Under the pieces are notes generated by a model. That model saw only the letters and a list, made by a program, of their open reading frames with translations, was not told where the DNA came from and ran no database searches. The position numbers were made by a program, and so were the translations under genes. 64,000 bases of DNA. Source: Rheinheimera pacifica (GTDB taxonomy: Bacteria; Pseudomonadota; Gammaproteobacteria; Enterobacterales; Alteromonadaceae). The stretch covers positions 203,967 through 267,966 of the forward strand of contig NZ_FNXF01000005.1 of NCBI RefSeq assembly GCF_900108485.1, given 5' to 3'. Positions 8,137 to 14,767 of this stretch are shown here, piece after piece (positions within the stretch are counted from its first letter, which is position 1; the number at the start of each line of letters is the position of its first letter).

Positions 8137-8666
8137 TGCATAAAGACGAAAATGAACTGGCACCTTGGAAGTTGGTTGCAGGGCTGACAGTATTTGCAAT
8201 TCTTACAGCCTTTGGCTTTGGTTATTTCGGCTATTACTTGTCGTTACTGCTTAAAGGCTTGTTCAGCGCAGCTGAATCAGTGACGTTAAATAAAGGTGCT
8301 TTTTACTGTTTAGGTGCGGCAATAATTGGTTGTATGTTGCTGTATTTTGGTGTGCGAAAACTTCAGGGTAAGACGGTAAGTACTATACAAAATAGGCGGG
8401 CAAGCCTGATTTTCTTTATCGGGTTAGGTATCGCAGTAGTTCTGCCGCAACTTATTCATTATCCTACTGCCAGCTACCTGCAAGCGCAGGGCTATAGCGA
8501 ATGCGCACTGCAATCGCGGCAGTGGTTACACGACAAGGTGATGGTATTTACTGTTACGCCAGAACACTGCATTGAACTGGCTCGGGCAGACTGCGAAGAA
8601 GCACCTGTCAGGCAGAAATGCCGCTTATTACCACAGTTCAGCACAAGCAAAACCGGAACTGATTAG
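8136..8666 (+). CDS. Polytopic membrane protein, second putative immunity protein
   Basis: A 176-residue protein from the ATG at 8136 (a TTG lies one codon earlier). It has membrane segments at about residues 12-40, 54-76 and 88-108, followed by YLQAQGYSECALQSRQWL and a TPEHC motif. The Gly-Tyr-x-x-Cys element after the third helix, with a later cysteine, mirrors the protein at 7370-7945 although overall identity is low. The extra cysteines near the C-terminus (DCEEAPVRQKC) could form disulfides in the periplasm. Its place behind the toxin-immunity pair suggests an additional immunity protein to a related toxin. That function is inference. Confidence 0.55.
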   Translation: MHKDENELAPWKLVAGLTVFAILTAFGFGYFGYYLSLLLKGLFSAAESVTLNKGAFYCLGAAIIGCMLLYFGVRKLQGKTVSTIQNRRASLIFFIGLGIAVVLPQLIHYPTASYLQAQGYSECALQSRQWLHDKVMVFTVTPEHCIELARADCEEAPVRQKCRLLPQFSTSKTGTD

Positions 8667-8692
8667 TCCTCGGGGAACTACTTATCCAAAGC

Positions 8693-8878
8693 ATGGGCAT
8701 CAATTATGTGATATTTGCTCAAACCCGCGGTGAACCGTTGCAATATCAGGGTGATGCCCGCCAATACCAGATCCCGGCAAACAGCGTACTGTTAACACAA
8801 GGCAAAATTAGCGACGGTGTTATTGCCACCGACAAACTGCGCTTCTTTCGCCAGGATGCGCCAGAGCAGCTAACTTAG
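8693..8878 (+). CDS. Short ORF, possibly the 3' remnant of an exported protein gene
   Basis: A 61-residue frame starting MGINYVIFAQTRGEPLQYQG and ending in TAG at 8878. It has no convincing ribosome-binding site. The pattern of a YVIF strand, then YQIPANSVLLTQ, then LRFF resembles the C-terminal half of small exported beta proteins of the DUF6843 type, as I recall it (low certainty). Together with the signal-peptide fragment at 8041 this could be debris of one gene in the immunity region. It could also be a real small protein. Confidence 0.3.
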   Translation: MGINYVIFAQTRGEPLQYQGDARQYQIPANSVLLTQGKISDGVIATDKLRFFRQDAPEQLT

Positions 8879-8927
8879 ATCACCGCGCGCTGGTTAACCA
8901 GCATCAATACAGAACAAGCTGCCTCAC

Positions 8928-9728
8928 TCAAGGTTGCAGCATGTCAGGTAAAGGCGTAGCGTCTTTAACCGGATAACCCTGTTGCTGTTGTAACAGTGCC
9001 AGCTGCGCTAAACGTTTCGACAGCGCCGGGTGGCTATCAAACCAGTCCGGTAAAGCGGAACTGCTCTGCTGTTGCATTGCTTTGAAAAAATCTTCTGCTC
9101 CGCCGGTATGGCCATAATGGCAATGGAGTATCGTCAGCGCTTTGGCATCGGCGGCCAGTTCACGTTGTTGTGAATGCTGCGCCAGCCCCAGCTCTGTAGC
9201 CGGCATAAACCATTGACTGGCATTGCTGCTGCCGGTGACACCATACACCAGGCTGGCTAACACCAGCGCCCGCCCCAAGCCCCGCAAATGATCTCGGTGC
9301 TCTAAATGCGCCAGCTCATGAGCCAGCACAAAGCTCAGCGCATTTTCACTGTTTACCTGCTTTAACAGGCCCTGATACACCAGCATGATGCCACCGGGAA
9401 GCACACTGGCGTTGCTGATATTCTGCTCGACAAAATGCAGTTGTACCGGATAGGTCATAGTGCTGCATTGCTGCAGCTGGTTAGTCAGTTGTTGTAAGGC
9501 TTGCTGCTGTGCACCAGGCTGGTTGGGCGCAATAGCAAAATGGCCGAACCATTTGTATTCCAATTCAGGATCAAGTGAACTGACTACTCTGTCGATCAAC
9601 AGCCCCAGCAGCAGGTAAATCAGTACCGTCGCCAACAGTAAAGCCGAGCCCAGCAGTAGCAATTCCTTGGCCGGCTGCTGGTGGCTGACGTTGTGATTAT
9701 CTGTTGGCAGGCGTCCTTTATAGGCCAT
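8928..9728 (-). CDS. M48-family membrane-anchored zinc metalloprotease
   Basis: The start at 9728 gives 266 residues and overlaps the end of the upstream YbjQ-like gene by 11 bases, which indicates translational coupling; a longer frame from 9836 would read through that gene. One transmembrane helix spans about residues 22-45. The catalytic domain contains the zinc motif HELAH at 137-141 and a likely third ligand in the QQRELAADAKAL segment near 180. The C-terminal SHPALSKRLAQL is typical of Ste24/HtpX/LoiP-like M48 peptidases. These cleave membrane or periplasmic proteins. It forms a three-gene operon with two YbjQ-family genes. The side of the membrane on which the protease faces is not clear from sequence alone. 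Confidence 0.85.
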   Translation of the reverse strand: MAYKGRLPTDNHNVSHQQPAKELLLLGSALLLATVLIYLLLGLLIDRVVSSLDPELEYKWFGHFAIAPNQPGAQQQALQQLTNQLQQCSTMTYPVQLHFVEQNISNASVLPGGIMLVYQGLLKQVNSENALSFVLAHELAHLEHRDHLRGLGRALVLASLVYGVTGSSNASQWFMPATELGLAQHSQQRELAADAKALTILHCHYGHTGGAEDFFKAMQQQSSSALPDWFDSHPALSKRLAQLALLQQQQGYPVKDATPLPDMLQP

Positions 9729-10182
9729 TCGTGGCCTGTACCTGACCGTAAATGGCCGTGCCATAGGCCAGTAATTCGACCGAGCCAATGCCATTACCGG
9801 CGGCGTTGTAAATCGACGAGGTTTCAACGCGCACATTTATGATTTGGCAGGCACCCGGACAGCTTTCTTTCATCCGTAATATGGCTTCACGCCGCGCCCG
9901 ATCAAGCAAGGTTTCATAGCTTTGCACCGGGCCGCCAATCAGGCTGCGCAGGCCGGCGACAATACGTTTAAAGTAGTCAATCGAAATCACTACGCTGCCG
10001 GTAACCAGCTCGCTGCGTTCAATCTGCTGCATTGGGATCAGCTGGTAGCGGCTATTGGTATTGGGTAATACTACCAGCTCGGCTTCCCGTTGCCGGATGC
10101 TGCTAAAATGCCGGCTTTCCAGATAGCGGCCAACAAAAAAGCCCAGCAGTAATAAGGTTATAAACCCAAGAAATGCAATCAT
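9718..10182 (-). CDS. YbjQ-family (UPF0145) domain protein with N-terminal membrane anchor
   Basis: A 154-residue protein. Residues 1-19 (MIAFLGFITLLLLGFFVGRY) form a membrane anchor, and the rest is a YbjQ/heavy-metal-binding-like domain. Its signatures are ELVTGSVVISIDYFKRIVAGLRSLIGG, SYETLLDRARREAILRM and the ELLAYGTAIYGQV end. YbjQ proteins form oligomeric rings in known structures, and their function is not established. It lies between a soluble YbjQ gene (3 bases upstream) and the M48 protease gene (overlapping). The anchor would hold the ring at the membrane next to the protease, which is inference. Confidence 0.8.
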   Translation of the reverse strand: MIAFLGFITLLLLGFFVGRYLESRHFSSIRQREAELVVLPNTNSRYQLIPMQQIERSELVTGSVVISIDYFKRIVAGLRSLIGGPVQSYETLLDRARREAILRMKESCPGACQIINVRVETSSIYNAAGNGIGSVELLAYGTAIYGQVQATNGL

Positions 10183-10185
10183 CGC

Positions 10186-10500
10186 TTACTCCACGCGCAC
10201 TGCCGTGCCATATACATAGATTTCAGCGGCACCAGCGGCCACCGATGACGTAGAAAACCGCACATTGACAATGGCATTGGCGCCCAGTTGTGCGGCTTGA
10301 TCGGTCATCCGTTGCAGAGCCTGATCGCGTGACTCATTTAACAATTCGGTATAGCCGCGCAGCTCACCGCCAAACACATTTTTTAACCCGGCCATAATAT
10401 CGCGGCCAACATGCTTGGCGCGCACCGTACTGCCGGAGACGACACCAAAACAATCTATAATGGTTTTGCCGGGCAGGGTTTCGGTATTGGTAATAAACAT
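10186..10500 (-). CDS. ybjQ: YbjQ-family protein (UPF0145)
   Basis: A 104-residue soluble protein with the full family pattern: MFITNTETLPGKTIIDCFGV, TVRAKHVGRDIMAGLKNVFGG, GYTELLNESRDQALQRM, LGANAIVNVRFSTS and a final YVYGTAVRVE. Length and motif order match E. coli YbjQ (107 residues). The ribosome-binding site AAGGGA precedes the ATG. It is the first gene of the ybjQ-ybjQ-M48 operon. Family function is unknown; a metal-binding role was suggested from the fold but no metal-binding cysteine cluster is visible here. Confidence 0.85.
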   Translation of the reverse strand: MFITNTETLPGKTIIDCFGVVSGSTVRAKHVGRDIMAGLKNVFGGELRGYTELLNESRDQALQRMTDQAAQLGANAIVNVRFSTSSVAAGAAEIYVYGTAVRVE

Positions 10501-10667
10501 TAAAGTATCCCTTTTAAAGTTAGAGTGAAGTTAACATTTTTATAGTACTGGCTGTTATAGAAATTTGATACGCAATAATAGCCTGCAGATAAAAAAATAG
10601 AGCGTGTTGCAGGGCTATTGCTAAGCGCCTGCTTTAGCACAAAACCGACAGTCGACAAAGGTTAAAA

Positions 10668-10755
10668 CCATTTCTCTACTGGTACAGTGAAACTCTGGCC
10701 AATTTTCTGACACTGGCTGCGTTACTAAGCTGCACGCTGACAAAGCGAGAAATGG
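10668..10755. repeat. Inverted repeat pair flanking 70 bp
   Basis: CCATTTCTC (10668-10676) and its exact reverse complement GAGAAATGG (10747-10755) bracket a 70-base spacer in the 283-base gap between the ybjQ operon and ccdB. A second imperfect pair (GCAATA...TGCA at about 10570 and TGCAGGGCTATTGC at about 10612) lies beside it. No ORF is present. It may be a short non-coding mobile element, or a structured 3' region of the ccdAB transcript. Confidence 0.35.
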
Positions 10756-10783
10756 CAGCAGTAAAATACTGCAACCGGCGGTC

Positions 10784-11077
10784 TCAAAAGCCATCAATCA
10801 GCAGATCAAGACCTGCTTTGATTTGCTGGCGGTAACTTTGCAAGTTGATTTCCGTGGCTTTTAAACGCTTTGCCGATACAGAGGCAATATCCAGCAAGTC
10901 GATATAACTGGCTTGTTCTTCTATAGTGACCGGTATTTGAAACTGCGATAATAAGGCAGCTTTTGTTTGAGTTTTAATCAGCGCTACCAGCAAAACATCA
11001 ATATTGTGAAATAGGGTATTAGTCAGCACCACAACCTGCTGTTGCTCTATGCAGGCCACGCCAAATTGCTGCAGCAC
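10784..11077 (-). CDS. ccdB: CcdB-like toxin of a type II toxin-antitoxin pair
   Basis: A 97-residue protein from a GTG at 11077 that overlaps the last base of the upstream antitoxin stop (TAGTG). The C-terminus YRQQIKAGLDLLIDGF is the CcdB signature (E. coli: YRSQVKAAIDFLIDGI). The N-terminus, QFGVACIEQQQVVVLTNTLF, fits a divergent CcdB beta-barrel start. CcdB poisons DNA gyrase by trapping it on cleaved DNA. In the known protein the last three residues contact gyrase, and here Asp-Gly-Phe replaces Asp/Trp-Gly-Ile. The sequence is divergent in the middle, so activity against gyrase is not certain. Confidence 0.75.
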   Translation of the reverse strand: MLQQFGVACIEQQQVVVLTNTLFHNIDVLLVALIKTQTKAALLSQFQIPVTIEEQASYIDLLDIASVSAKRLKATEINLQSYRQQIKAGLDLLIDGF

Positions 11078-11307
11078 TAAATTTGCCCCAAGCGCTCAGC
11101 AAAAGTGCCGTGCTCAGCAACTTGCTGGTTATAGGCTGCTATCGCATCGGCATTTTCTGCCTGCCACAACTCAGCTTTAGCCTGGCTAACCGCCTTGCGT
11201 AGCGCATACTCTAACACCACAGATGGGCTGATATTGAGTGACTTAGCCTCGGCCAATAAGGCCGCATCCACCGAAGTATTACAAGCTGCTTTTGTAGCAT
11301 GGTTCAT
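11077..11307 (-). CDS. ccdA: CcdA-like antitoxin
   Basis: A 76-residue protein from ATG 11307 (GGAG site about eight bases upstream; a TTG two codons earlier is possible). The N-terminal half, TSVDAALLAEAKSLNISPSVVLEYALR, is a ribbon-helix-helix DNA-binding domain. The C-terminal ELWQAENADAIAAYNQQVAEHGTFAERL matches the CcdA tail that wraps around CcdB (RWKAEN...NGSFAD in E. coli). It should neutralise the toxin encoded directly downstream and autorepress the operon. The pair lies in the accessory region, not on an obvious plasmid. Confidence 0.85.
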   Translation of the reverse strand: MNHATKAACNTSVDAALLAEAKSLNISPSVVLEYALRKAVSQAKAELWQAENADAIAAYNQQVAEHGTFAERLGQI

Positions 11308-11382
11308 ACTCAAGCTCCGCTGTTAGTTAATAAGCTGCAGTATAGCGCAAATTTTATGCGCAGATGATCTGCGCAAATATCG

Positions 11383-12405
11383 CTAATAATTAAACTGCTG
11401 CTTATGCAGTTTGCGCAGCACTTTTTTACCAGCCTTAGCCATATTTAGCCTGGCGCTAAACTGGCGCAGCTGGTCATCGCTGAAACATGGCTGAGTGAAG
11501 CGGTTAATGTAATCGCCTACCAGATCGGTATACTTTACGTTTGCCGGTATTTGAAATTTAAACTGCGCGCGCAGGCTAAAAGCAACAATTGAATGCACGC
11601 TATCACCGTCTTTGCCGGTTAAACCCAGCAGCTGTTTTACCGCTTCAGTGTGTTTGTAGTTTTGGTGCAGCGGGTTCATAAACTGATGCTTGCTGCGAAA
11701 GCGCTGTACCGTCCACTTTGGTTGCTTCTCGCCACCGAAAATCCAGCCCCGGTAGTTTTTAACCTCTATAACAAAGATACCAAAGGGGCTGAGTACCAGG
11801 TGATCTACCTCAGTAAAATCACCTGTTGCTGTCGGTATTACCAGATTGCGATAGTGCTGATAGCTGGACGGTAGCTCTTTCGCCAGCACTTTGTGCAGCG
11901 CCCACTCGCCCAGCGCACCTTTAATGCGCGCGGCATAACGGCCAGCAACATACGCCAATAAGCCTACAACCAAGGCCAACAACAGCAGCATAGCCAACAT
12001 ACTGCCAAGCAGCGCCAGCACAGGGGCAAATAAGCCTTTTAATACATCAGCTGGCTTTGGCTGCGCGGAAGGAGCCGGTTTAACCGGTGGCGGTGTTGCG
12101 GCTTTAACAGCAACATTAGCGTTAACCGGCTTTGTTGTTACTGTGTTTTTAACGCTGCCAACGGTAATGGGTTTGGCTGGAATATTAGTAAGCACCAAAT
12201 CTTTTACCGGCGCAGGTATCGGGTTTTGACAGTGGTTATCAAACTCACGCTTAGCGCTTTGGTAGTTATGGCTATTCGGCTGATTGGAAAACTGCACAAT
12301 CTGGTGCTGCAGCAACAAACACGCCCCTTCGGTGTATTGCTTCTGGCCAAAGGCCAGCGGGGAGGTCAGCAGTAACAGCGGTAAAGTAAAACGCATCCAG
12401 CGCAT
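11383..12405 (-). CDS. Membrane-anchored NERD-domain protein with signal-like N-terminus
   Basis: The 340-residue protein begins MRWMRFTLPLLLLTSPLAFG, a signal peptide. A region of about 90 residues follows, ending in a Pro/Ala/Lys-rich linker near 100-118, then a strong transmembrane helix at about 130-155. The C-terminal NERD domain runs from about 160: GALGEWALHKVLAKEL, the FTEVDHLVLSPFGIFVIEVKNYRGWIFG block with the nuclease-type Asp and Glu-x-Lys, and further conserved turns. NERD domains are related to restriction-type nucleases. With the N-terminus exported and one helix, the NERD part would be cytoplasmic. Nuclease activity is inferred from the D...E-V-K motif. It stands alone between ccdAB and the ATPase. 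Confidence 0.8.
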   Translation of the reverse strand: MRWMRFTLPLLLLTSPLAFGQKQYTEGACLLLQHQIVQFSNQPNSHNYQSAKREFDNHCQNPIPAPVKDLVLTNIPAKPITVGSVKNTVTTKPVNANVAVKAATPPPVKPAPSAQPKPADVLKGLFAPVLALLGSMLAMLLLLALVVGLLAYVAGRYAARIKGALGEWALHKVLAKELPSSYQHYRNLVIPTATGDFTEVDHLVLSPFGIFVIEVKNYRGWIFGGEKQPKWTVQRFRSKHQFMNPLHQNYKHTEAVKQLLGLTGKDGDSVHSIVAFSLRAQFKFQIPANVKYTDLVGDYINRFTQPCFSDDQLRQFSARLNMAKAGKKVLRKLHKQQFNY

Positions 12406-12682
12406 AAGGCGTCCCTGAATTATGGAATGCTGATGCTAGCAAGGTAAGAAGTAAGCGGCAAGTACGCCTTGTGACTGTGCACTTACCAATGCCCAACTTT
12501 AACGGTCTGACCCAGAGGACTTTTTAAATTCTCACGATATCAATGTCACTGAGCCATCGACTATAGTAAAAAATGTGGTAGCTTTGAGCTTTGCAATTAG
12601 AAGCATAGTAAAATTTATCAACTTTCAATCAGCTTTTTTAAAAACTTATCACAATAATTACAGCTTTCAAGGAGATTTTGCG

Positions 12683-14242
12683 TTGAGTAAATTTAAATTT
12701 AGAAAAAATGCTGAAATAGGCAAGCTGGAGGCAGAAACTGATTCATTTCTAAAAGCCTGTTTTTATAAATCAGATGTTTTTAAAGGTATAGTTGACTTTG
12801 ACAGCTCAGAAAAAAACCCTGATTTTACAAGGAGAATTATTGTTGGCAGGACAGGCAGCGGTAAAACTGCACTATTAAAGCAGATAGTAAGCAGTGACCA
12901 AGTTAAGGTTCATGATACAATAGAAGCTGAAAATACGGTATTTGAGCATATAAATAACAATATCTTCATCTCAGATTTAATAAACAAAGGGATTGACTTA
13001 CGTGTTTTCTATAAATCATTATGGTTACACGTTCTACTTGCAAAAGTTATAAATCAGTTATACCGATCATCTTATGACAGTTTTTTTGAATATATAAAAA
13101 GTTTGATAAAAACAGAAAAAAAACCATACAAACCTGAAGTCGCTAATGAATACCTTGAAATGTACAAAGGAAACTTTTTTAACGATAATGCTTTTCTTGA
13201 GATAACAGAAAGAATGCAAGATCAACTATCCGGCGAGATGAATATAGGTCTTATAAAAATTGGAGGACTTGCAAATGATGATACTACGATCAAGATTCAA
13301 ACCGCAACATCCAGCTATGTCAGCAAGGAACTTCTCAGAAAGCAAAAAGAACTTATAAAATTAATAAAGTGCGAGTTCTCAAACGAAAAACAAGTAAGAA
13401 TAGTTATTAGCATTGATGACCTAGATAAATCTTGGTTAAGCACTAGCGCTATCAGGTATGATTTTATAAATGCCTTGCTCGAAGCATTTAAAGAGTTACT
13501 CGATATAAAATCAGTAAAAATTCTCATTTCAATTAGAACAGACATAATAATGGGAATTTATAAAAATAGTCTGAGACAAGATGAAAAAGACCAGTCTTTA
13601 ATATACGCCATATCATGGAATAAAATTGAAATAAGAAGCATTCTAGACAACAGGATAAATCATCTCGTACAAAACCAATACCAGTCAACAAAAGTAGTAA
13701 AATTCTCTGATGTATTTAACTTTAAAGTGCTAGGTGAACCTGCGGATGAGTACATCATAAGTAGAACGATGCTTAGACCTAGAGATGCAATTAATTTTGT
13801 AAACCTGTGTCTAGCAGAATGTGATGGAAAAGTAGACTTAAATGAAGATATCGTCCTTGAGGCAGAAGAGAAATTTTATTCAGTGAGAAAAGTAGCATTG
13901 GTAAAAGAGTGGAAGAGTATATATTCCCACATCGCCGATTACTTAGATGCACTTTCTTTTCTAAAAGAAAAATTTTTCAAAATTTCTGATGTGCCTGAAC
14001 AAATAAAAGATAGAGCGCTCAATTATTTAATTAATCGACCAAATGATCAGCCAAATGATGAAGAGCATAATAACAGAATACTCGACTTTGATCAGTTGAT
14101 GAAAGTCTGGTTTACTGTTGGAGTTATAGGAATCAAAAAATCCTCAACTTTGACTATTTACTCGTCATTTGAAAAGCCTGAGCTTGATATCACAGACCTA
14201 ACTAAGAGTTTTGAAGTACATCCGTTGTTTTTCCGACACTAA
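12683..14242 (+). CDS. AT-rich P-loop ATPase, possible defence or DNA-repair protein
   Basis: The 519-residue protein is read from a TTG at 12683, chosen because AAGGAG ends ten bases upstream; the frame extends upstream to 12575 without a good site. Walker A is GRTGSGKT at about 55-62, Walker B is RIVISIDDLDK at about 239-248, and a KILISIRTDI strand near 290 provides a sensor-like arginine. The layout resembles the Sll1717-type or KAP-like P-loop ATPases found in defence islands, from memory of those families. The C-terminal half is helical with no recognised domain. Base composition is strikingly AT-rich compared with all neighbours, indicating recent transfer. No partner effector gene is adjacent, so it may act alone or be an orphan. 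Confidence 0.7.
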   Translation: MSKFKFRKNAEIGKLEAETDSFLKACFYKSDVFKGIVDFDSSEKNPDFTRRIIVGRTGSGKTALLKQIVSSDQVKVHDTIEAENTVFEHINNNIFISDLINKGIDLRVFYKSLWLHVLLAKVINQLYRSSYDSFFEYIKSLIKTEKKPYKPEVANEYLEMYKGNFFNDNAFLEITERMQDQLSGEMNIGLIKIGGLANDDTTIKIQTATSSYVSKELLRKQKELIKLIKCEFSNEKQVRIVISIDDLDKSWLSTSAIRYDFINALLEAFKELLDIKSVKILISIRTDIIMGIYKNSLRQDEKDQSLIYAISWNKIEIRSILDNRINHLVQNQYQSTKVVKFSDVFNFKVLGEPADEYIISRTMLRPRDAINFVNLCLAECDGKVDLNEDIVLEAEEKFYSVRKVALVKEWKSIYSHIADYLDALSFLKEKFFKISDVPEQIKDRALNYLINRPNDQPNDEEHNNRILDFDQLMKVWFTVGVIGIKKSSTLTIYSSFEKPELDITDLTKSFEVHPLFFRH

Positions 14243-14259
14243 TATCGCTATAAGGCAAA

Positions 14260-14275
14260 GGCCGCAATTGCGGCC
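14260..14275. terminator. 16-bp perfect palindrome, possible terminator
   Basis: GGCCGCAATTGCGGCC lies 18 bases after the ATPase stop. On the minus strand it is followed by TTTGCCTT, which could terminate transcription coming through the Tai4-like pseudogene. On the plus strand no T-run follows. It shares the AAAGGCCGC arm with the lpd terminator at 14721. Confidence 0.4.
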
Positions 14276-14351
14276 AGCCACGCAGACATTAACTCTTGTT
14301 ATTCATGCCAGACAGTCCGGCAGCGTAGCCGTGGTAGATCTTTGTCACCAG

Positions 14352-14679
14352 TTAAGACTCAGCAAAATCGATGCATCTCATCAAGTTATTTTTTCCGCTT
14401 GAGTAGCATAGTCTTTTTGCAGCTACTGCTGTATCGGCGCGATCAATTCTTCATAGGCCTCCCGCGACATAGCGCCGAACTCACGGTAGCCGTTAAGGGC
14501 GCTTATTGCCTAGTCGTAAATTTCACCTTCACAGTGAAAGCGGTAGCTAAACAGCTGGCCTGAGCATAGTACTGAAACAGCTTCATGCCGCTTTGCTGTT
14601 TAAACGCCATATCGGCATGTGCACTGCAACTAATTAACAGTGCTACGATGACTGAATTAGCAGATTTATTAGTAAACAT
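14352..14679 (-). pseudogene. Decayed exported immunity-type gene resembling Tai4 (type VI amidase immunity)
   Basis: From an ATG at 14679 with a GGAGG site, a signal peptide (MFTNKSANSVIVALLISCSA) and FKQQSGMKLFQYYAQASCLA are readable in one frame, which then stops after 59 codons. In the next frame the coding sense resumes as HCEGEIYD, stop, AISALNGYREFGAMSREAYE, ELIAPIQQ, stop, LQKDYAT, and a third frame gives SSGKNNLMRCIDFAES before TAA at 14352-14354. So at least two frameshifts and two nonsense codons break it. The pieces, in order, resemble Tai4-family immunity proteins (a Cys-Leu-Ala helix, GYxEFG, MxCIDxxxS). Tai4 blocks Tae4 amidases in the periplasm. The family call is from memory; the decay is directly visible. 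Confidence 0.55.
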
Positions 14680-14720
14680 AACGACCTCCGTGCGCCCATG
14701 AATTATTGCCGCAGTAAAAC

Positions 14721-14748
14721 AACAAAGGCCGCATTCGCGGCCTTTGTT
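14721..14748 (-). terminator. Terminator of the pyruvate dehydrogenase operon
   Basis: A 12-bp perfect stem, AACAAAGGCCGC with its complement at 14737-14748, and a 4-base loop. On the minus strand it is followed by GTTTT. It lies 20 bases after the lpd stop and, being symmetrical, may also stop transcripts from the other side. Confidence 0.85.
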
Positions 14749-14767
14749 CTCTACTCATTCAGAAAAA

